Source: Adiantum capillus-veneris
Taxonomy: Eukaryota; Streptophyta; Polypodiopsida; Polypodiales; Pteridaceae
Direction: 5' to 3'
DNA length: 64,000 nucleotides
NCBI GenBank assembly: GCA_014529385.2
Contig: CM043942.1
Location: 5,420,501-5,484,500, forward strand
Part shown: positions 59,842 through 64,000 of the stretch, in pieces
Layout: each line of letters begins with the position of its first letter
Position numbering within the stretch: the stretch's first letter is position 1
The notes under the pieces: generated by a model
Told to the model about the DNA's origin: nothing
Seen by the model: only the letters and a program-made list of their open reading frames with translations
Database searches by the model: none
Position numbers and translations under genes: made by a program

Positions 59842-59885
59842 CCTGATCTCCGTACACCTCTGGACCGAGGTGTGCGGAGATCGGG
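59842..59885. other. 19-bp stem hairpin upstream of the CACTA transposase
   Basis: Arm GATCTCCGTACACCTC (59845-59860), six-base loop TGGACC, arm GAGGTGTGCGGAGATC (59867-59882) with one G-T pair; three more pairs extend the base. Its role is unknown. Confidence 0.8.
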
Positions 59886-59959
59886 CAAGGCTAGCGAATG
59901 TGAGGTAGTTTACATTGTGAGGAGTATATATATTGAGACAACATTCATAATCATTGTAG

Positions 59960-60097
59960 ATGGCAACGTCATCAACTAACATGGAGGAAAAGATTGCATG
60001 CTCATGCACGCTCTGCAAGTATCAAATCCAACGCAAGCGTAGGATATGTAACGAGCAGTTGCACAAGTATGGAGAGTTTGCTAGAGAAACCGTATAG
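59960..60097 (+). pseudogene. CACTA transposase N-terminal exon (transposase-associated domain)
   Basis: ATG at 59960 gives 45 residues, MATSSTNMEEKIACSCTLCK then YQIQRKRRICNEQLHKYGEF, ending in TAG 60095-60097. The CxCxxC...R...H(x)3GEF spacing matches the zinc-binding transposase-associated domain that starts En/Spm TNP2-type proteins. The usual W-x2-HG end is lost after the stop. Confidence 0.65.
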
Positions 60098-60182
60098 AAT
60101 CTACGATACGACTCCTAAGGAACGGGCATTGATTTTTGCGACATAACACCTACATCTGAGAGAGAGAGAGAGAGAAACGATT

Positions 60183-63100
60183 ATGCGTGAAGGTCCGACC
60201 AATCCAGAGCCAAGTATGGAAGCAGAGAAGGGCTTACAGACACAAGACAACGGCATGGAGGAGATGCTAGATGCCTTCTTCCAGCCAAGCGAGGAGAACA
60301 CTAACGAAGCAGCACCAGAAGACGTGCGCCTATCTCCTGAAGACATGTTGAGAAAGTTGGCAGGTCAACCAATCTATGAAGGTGCTAGAATATCTGTGCT
60401 TCGTACTTGTCTGTCGTTTTTGAATTTGCAGTCAGTGTACGTGTGGTCAGATGCAAGCATCACTGCTTTGTTTAGGTAAGTAACTTACAAAAGAGATTTT
60501 TCGATTGCAACGGTGATGTGCTTGGGGAAATTTTAATTTAATGTGGCTTAAACAAGTTGTTGCGGGAGAAACTACTCCTGGCTGGCAATGAAATGCCCCC
60601 CTCCAGGCCAGACGCAAAGCGACTATTGACCTCAGTTGGCTTGTACTACAACAAGATTCATGCATGTCCAAATGATTGCATTCCTTTTTGCAATGAATTC
60701 GCAGATTGTCTGTCGTGTCCTAAGTGCGGAGCAATGCGCTACAAACAAGATGTGGTTGGCGAGTCAGTGCCAGTTAAAGTGTTGCGGAATTTCCCTATTA
60801 TTCCGAGGATAAAAAGCATGTTTCGTTGTGGTTCCATTGCAAAGTTGATGCGGTGGCATGCTATGAATAGATCCAGTGACGCAACATTTAGGGTGATCAC
60901 TGATTCAAAGGCTTGGAGGCACATTGAAGATACCTGGCCTCATTTTAAGAGTGAACCACGCAATTTGCATTTGGGCATGGCAATGGATGGAGTCAATCCA
61001 TTTGGATCGAGAAGCTCGTCATGGAGCACTTGGCCTGTGTGCCTTGTCAATTACAACCTCCCACAGTGGCTTGCCATCAAGAAGGGTCATTTGATATTAG
61101 GCTTGATTGTGCCTGGTAAGTTCAAGGCAAAAAACATGGATGTCTATCTTGCCCCACTAGTGGACGAGCTCTAGGAGTTATGGCATGGGATCGACATAGA
61201 AGATGTGGTTGAACCAACAGGACAACAACATGCAAGGATCCATGGACTTCTTATGTGGACTATGCATGATTGGCCAAGATATGGTGAAGCTTCTGGTAAT
61301 GGTGGAAAGATGATTTGTGAGATGATTTTGCAGTCAGTTGGAAAGATGCCAGAGCTGTGGACTTTCACCAATGCAACGGTTCAAACAAAGCTTTCAAGAG
61401 CGCCATGGGTATTGCTAAAAAGCGAGGGACGACAATTCAAAAGGGTGATTTCAGAGTTGAGGACACCAACAGGATGCATGTGGTGTCTCAAGACAGCATT
61501 CACCCGTGACAATCAACTGTCATTTCTGAAATCGCACGACTGGCATAAGTTCTTGCAATTTATTCTTCCAATTGCGATCAAGGGGTGTTTAACGGATGAA
61601 GTGCGGTCCTGCATATACAAGATTTCAGAGCTAGTGCGGTGGATCTCTTCTAAGGAGATATGAGAGGAATCCATAGCAGTCGCAAGGGCTAACTCCATTG
61701 AGGCAGTTTGCATGATTGAGAAGTATCTACCCACAAGCTGCCTAACTATCCAAATGCACTTGCTCGTCCATGTAGTAGATGAGGTTGCAGTCGTAGGTAC
61801 AATCCACAGCCGTTGGATATTCTTTCTATAGTGGTTCATGAAAACACTTAAGGGTTTTGTTCGCCAAAAAACGCATTGTGAGGGGAGCATGGCAGAAGGA
61901 TGGCTGGTGCAAGAGTCTCTTGTCTTGACGACCGAATTTCTATCCATTTCTGACCCAGAAATGCCTCGTCTATGGAGCGATGAGGAGGATGCAAGATTGG
62001 TGGGAGAGGAGCCGCAGGAGCAAGGGGTGCCGAAGAAAATGGACGACGCCATGCGAGAAAAGATCATGAAGTTTTGTATACTAAATTCAGAGCCAATCCA
62101 AAAATGGCTTGAAAGGTATGAAGAAGAGAAAGAGAGACGCAATAAGGAGCGACACGATTTCTAGCAAAGCCGAACGACTAGAGGCTTACCCTTGCCAGAC
62201 CATCTCACTCCTCTACCTGAATTCCCTACAATGGCATGGTTGGACAAGACAGTGAGAGCAGCTCGACAGATCGGAGAACCCATATCTCTAGAAGAGGAAG
62301 AGCTGGCTATTGGATGTGACTGGAGGTATCATAGATACATGGAATTGTGGTTGCATGGAAAGCATTCAGGACACAACAAATTGACAGCAGAAGAAACACG
62401 TTTGACAGTGGGTAATGGTTAGTTTCATGCAAAAGAGCAGGGCCAATGCTAGAGACACGAACGAGAGCAGTAGCAACCTGGATTACTGTGGTCTGGTGTC
62501 AGATATCTTGAAAGTCAGCTTCAGACGGTTTGAGATGTTTTTGTTGGATGTGAAGTGGTTCAAGGTGATTACTTCTGGTCGCAATGCAGTGGTACGCAGA
62601 GATGGAAACAAGCTTGTGCAGATAGATTCTACAAAGGTTTGGACAGATGCGAGCGATACGTTTGCGCTCTCCAAACATTGCGAGCAAGTGGTCTTTGTAC
62701 CGGATCCTCGAGAGCCACAATGGTGGTTTGTAGTTCAGGTTACTCCAAGAAATAAACAAGTATTTGAAGGGCAAGAGCTCCTCGAGGAAAGTCGGCCAGA
62801 CGACGCAGATACTACTATGACATTAGATGAGATGGACAAAGGTATGGCAGAGGAAGTTGACAGATATACAAGGGATGATGCAAACGACGCAGATAAGACA
62901 CTTGTAGATGAAGATGTAATGGATGAAGACAATCCGCCAAAACGAGTTGGGACAGAGTTATTTTTGCAGTTAGAGATAGACGATGATACGATGCAAGATC
63001 TTATCGATGATGCCTCACTAGTTGAGGCCTGTAAGTAAGTGTTTGTGTGAAGACATTGATTTACAATTAAGCTCTTTCTTAATTTAAACAAAGGTGTTCT

Positions 63101-63674
63101 GACGCTTTCTTTTACTTTCTTTGTGCAGCAATCTAGTATGGCAGACCAGTTTCCAGATCCCGGCTCTATGAGTGCGGATGCATTTATGGGCTTCATTGCA
63201 CGGATGACACCCACTCAGATGACACAGGCGTCTCAGTATTGGATAGCCACAGGTATGGGTACCACGCCTCCGGGTTTGACACCCAAGGGTCCAACGCCTA
63301 TGGGAGGGGGGATGCCTATGGGTATGACGCCTACGAGGTCTCCCATCACGGCCGCTTTGACACCTAGGGGTACGGCAGAGACGGGTACGTCAGCATCTCC
63401 GCTTCACAGGGGCACTTGCCGATCTCGACGATCGTCAGGTGGAGGTGGTGGTTGCTATGGAGGAGGGTCCATGGATGCTTCGACCCCTCCTCGTTCACGA
63501 CCCCCGTCCACGCAGGCACACCTCTTGACACCCCTCTTAGCACACCTCAGACACCTTGGGGGGCACACGATCCTAGTGCCTCCAGGGTCTATGTTGTATG
63601 GCCAGATGGACAGGTTGACATGGATAGTGTCGAGACTGAGATGTTCACCAACTCGCGGAGGTGCAGTTTTCTAG
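60183..63674 (+). pseudogene. CACTA TNP2-type transposase gene with DUF4218- and DUF4216-like parts
   Basis: In order: 60183-60475, acidic linker then a donor GTAAGT; 60557-61174, transposase core with YYNKIHACPNDC, zinc ribbon CLSCPKCGAMRY, and LHLGMAMDGVNPFGS (the conserved D-G-xNPFG motif); TAG, then IHGLLMWTMHDWPRYGEASG; 61205-61663, then FLKSHDWHKFLQFILPIAIK (DUF4218-like) to a TGA; 61838-62164 with KTLKGFVRQKTHCEGSMAEG; 62415-63036, DUF4216-like (FEMFLLDVKWFKV, HCEQVVFVPDPREPQWWFV); then an intron of about 95 bp and a Met/Gly/Pro/Thr-rich C-terminal exon from 63129. In CACTA elements this protein cuts and joins the ends. At least four stops or shifts make it inactive. Confidence 0.82.
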
Positions 63675-64000
63675 CACCATCATGACGCGTTGGTGAGTGC
63701 CCGTGAAGGCCGCTCACTTGGTTTTTTTTTTCTTTTTTTGTTTGGTGTTTATAACCCAAGTTTTTTGTTATTCTTGGTTATTTTTTGTAACCAAGCCACA
63801 AAATATGGCGTGTAATAGCTCAAGAAGAGAGTTTTGGCTAAAGGAACGTGCTGTGCTTTACAACTCCCTATTCGGCTACGTGAAGCCCTCGAAATCCTAA
63901 AAATAGTCTTTATAGTCCTCGAAATCCTAAAAATAGTTTTTAAATATAAAAAGGTGTATAAACTATATTTTAAAACTGAGGACTGAGGTTTGGGTTTGAG
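63675..64000. other. CACTA 3' noncoding DNA to window end
   Basis: T-rich stretch, then the direct repeat CCTCGAAATCCTAAAAATAG at about 63887 and 63918. No terminal inverted repeat is seen, so the element continues beyond the window. Confidence 0.55.

Larger units (their letters stand above)
58766..64000 (+). mobile_element. CACTA (En/Spm) transposon, left part; right end outside window
   Basis: The left terminus CACTACAACACTC begins at 58766. Subterminal direct repeats follow (GTGGCAAAATG[GC]TTTCCA then ACACGTATCGAC at 58940-58992 and 59008-59062), a hallmark of CACTA elements. The transposase gene of the TNP2 type runs left to right from 59960 to 63674. The left flank base triplet is GAT; the right copy cannot be checked. 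All coding exons have lesions, so it is not autonomous. Confidence 0.88.

Overview
The window is nuclear DNA of a land plant with a large, repeat-rich genome. A fern or similar plant is possible, but the sequence does not prove a lineage. The plant assignment rests on three things: a spliced plant-type RCC1-family gene at the left end, plant-type Ty1/copia and Ty3/gypsy LTR retrotransposons, and a CACTA (En/Spm) transposon at the right end. There are many GT/GA microsatellites. No bacterial-style operons, CRISPR arrays, rRNA or tRNA genes are visible.

Layout. 1-1560 is AT-rich and shows no gene. 1561-4723 holds a promoter/5'UTR region and a five-exon RCC1-family gene, the only intact host gene. 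4724-6583 is its 3' flank. 6530-7212 and 44299-46472 are the two halves of one decayed minus-strand gene or element of unknown family. Its reading frame runs continuously across the site where a Ty3/gypsy chromovirus (7213-44298, minus strand) inserted. Inside that chromovirus sit a Tork-like copia element (11974-29813, minus, target duplication GCGTC) and a gypsy element, copy B (30275-43705, plus, target duplication GGTGG). Inside the copia sits gypsy copy A (12371-24654, plus, target duplication CTTAT). LTR divergence counted by eye agrees with the nesting order: chromovirus about 12%, copia about 6%, gypsy B about 3%.

The most notable content is the gypsy family represented by A and B. 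Both copies have a very long gag with three CCHC zinc knuckles and a pol of protease, RT, RNase H and integrase. In both, the frame then runs into a long C-terminal extension with a second retropepsin-like domain (DTGA...LGRTWM). The two stop codons that now separate this extension from pol lie in adjacent codons and differ between copies, so the ancestral frame was probably open. The extension is followed by an internal polypurine tract plus TGTT, which looks like a fossil LTR junction, then a TATA box and a conserved 140-residue acidic ORF of unknown function. Both copies carry Glu in place of the first catalytic Asp of the RT YxDD box and share a stop codon just after it. This suggests a family mobilised in trans.

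46.4-58.4 kb is AT-rich intergenic DNA with several tandem duplications, a roughly 182-bp repeat array with hairpin-forming segments, and a 1.34-kb element with terminal inverted repeats flanked by TTAA. 58766 to the window end is a CACTA transposon. It starts with CACTA, has subterminal repeats, long GA tracts and a strong hairpin, and carries a decayed transposase gene (TNP2, DUF4218-like and DUF4216-like parts). Its right terminus is outside the window.

Limits: all identities and divergences were counted by eye, no database search was possible, and exon boundaries are inferred from splice signals and remembered family conservation.
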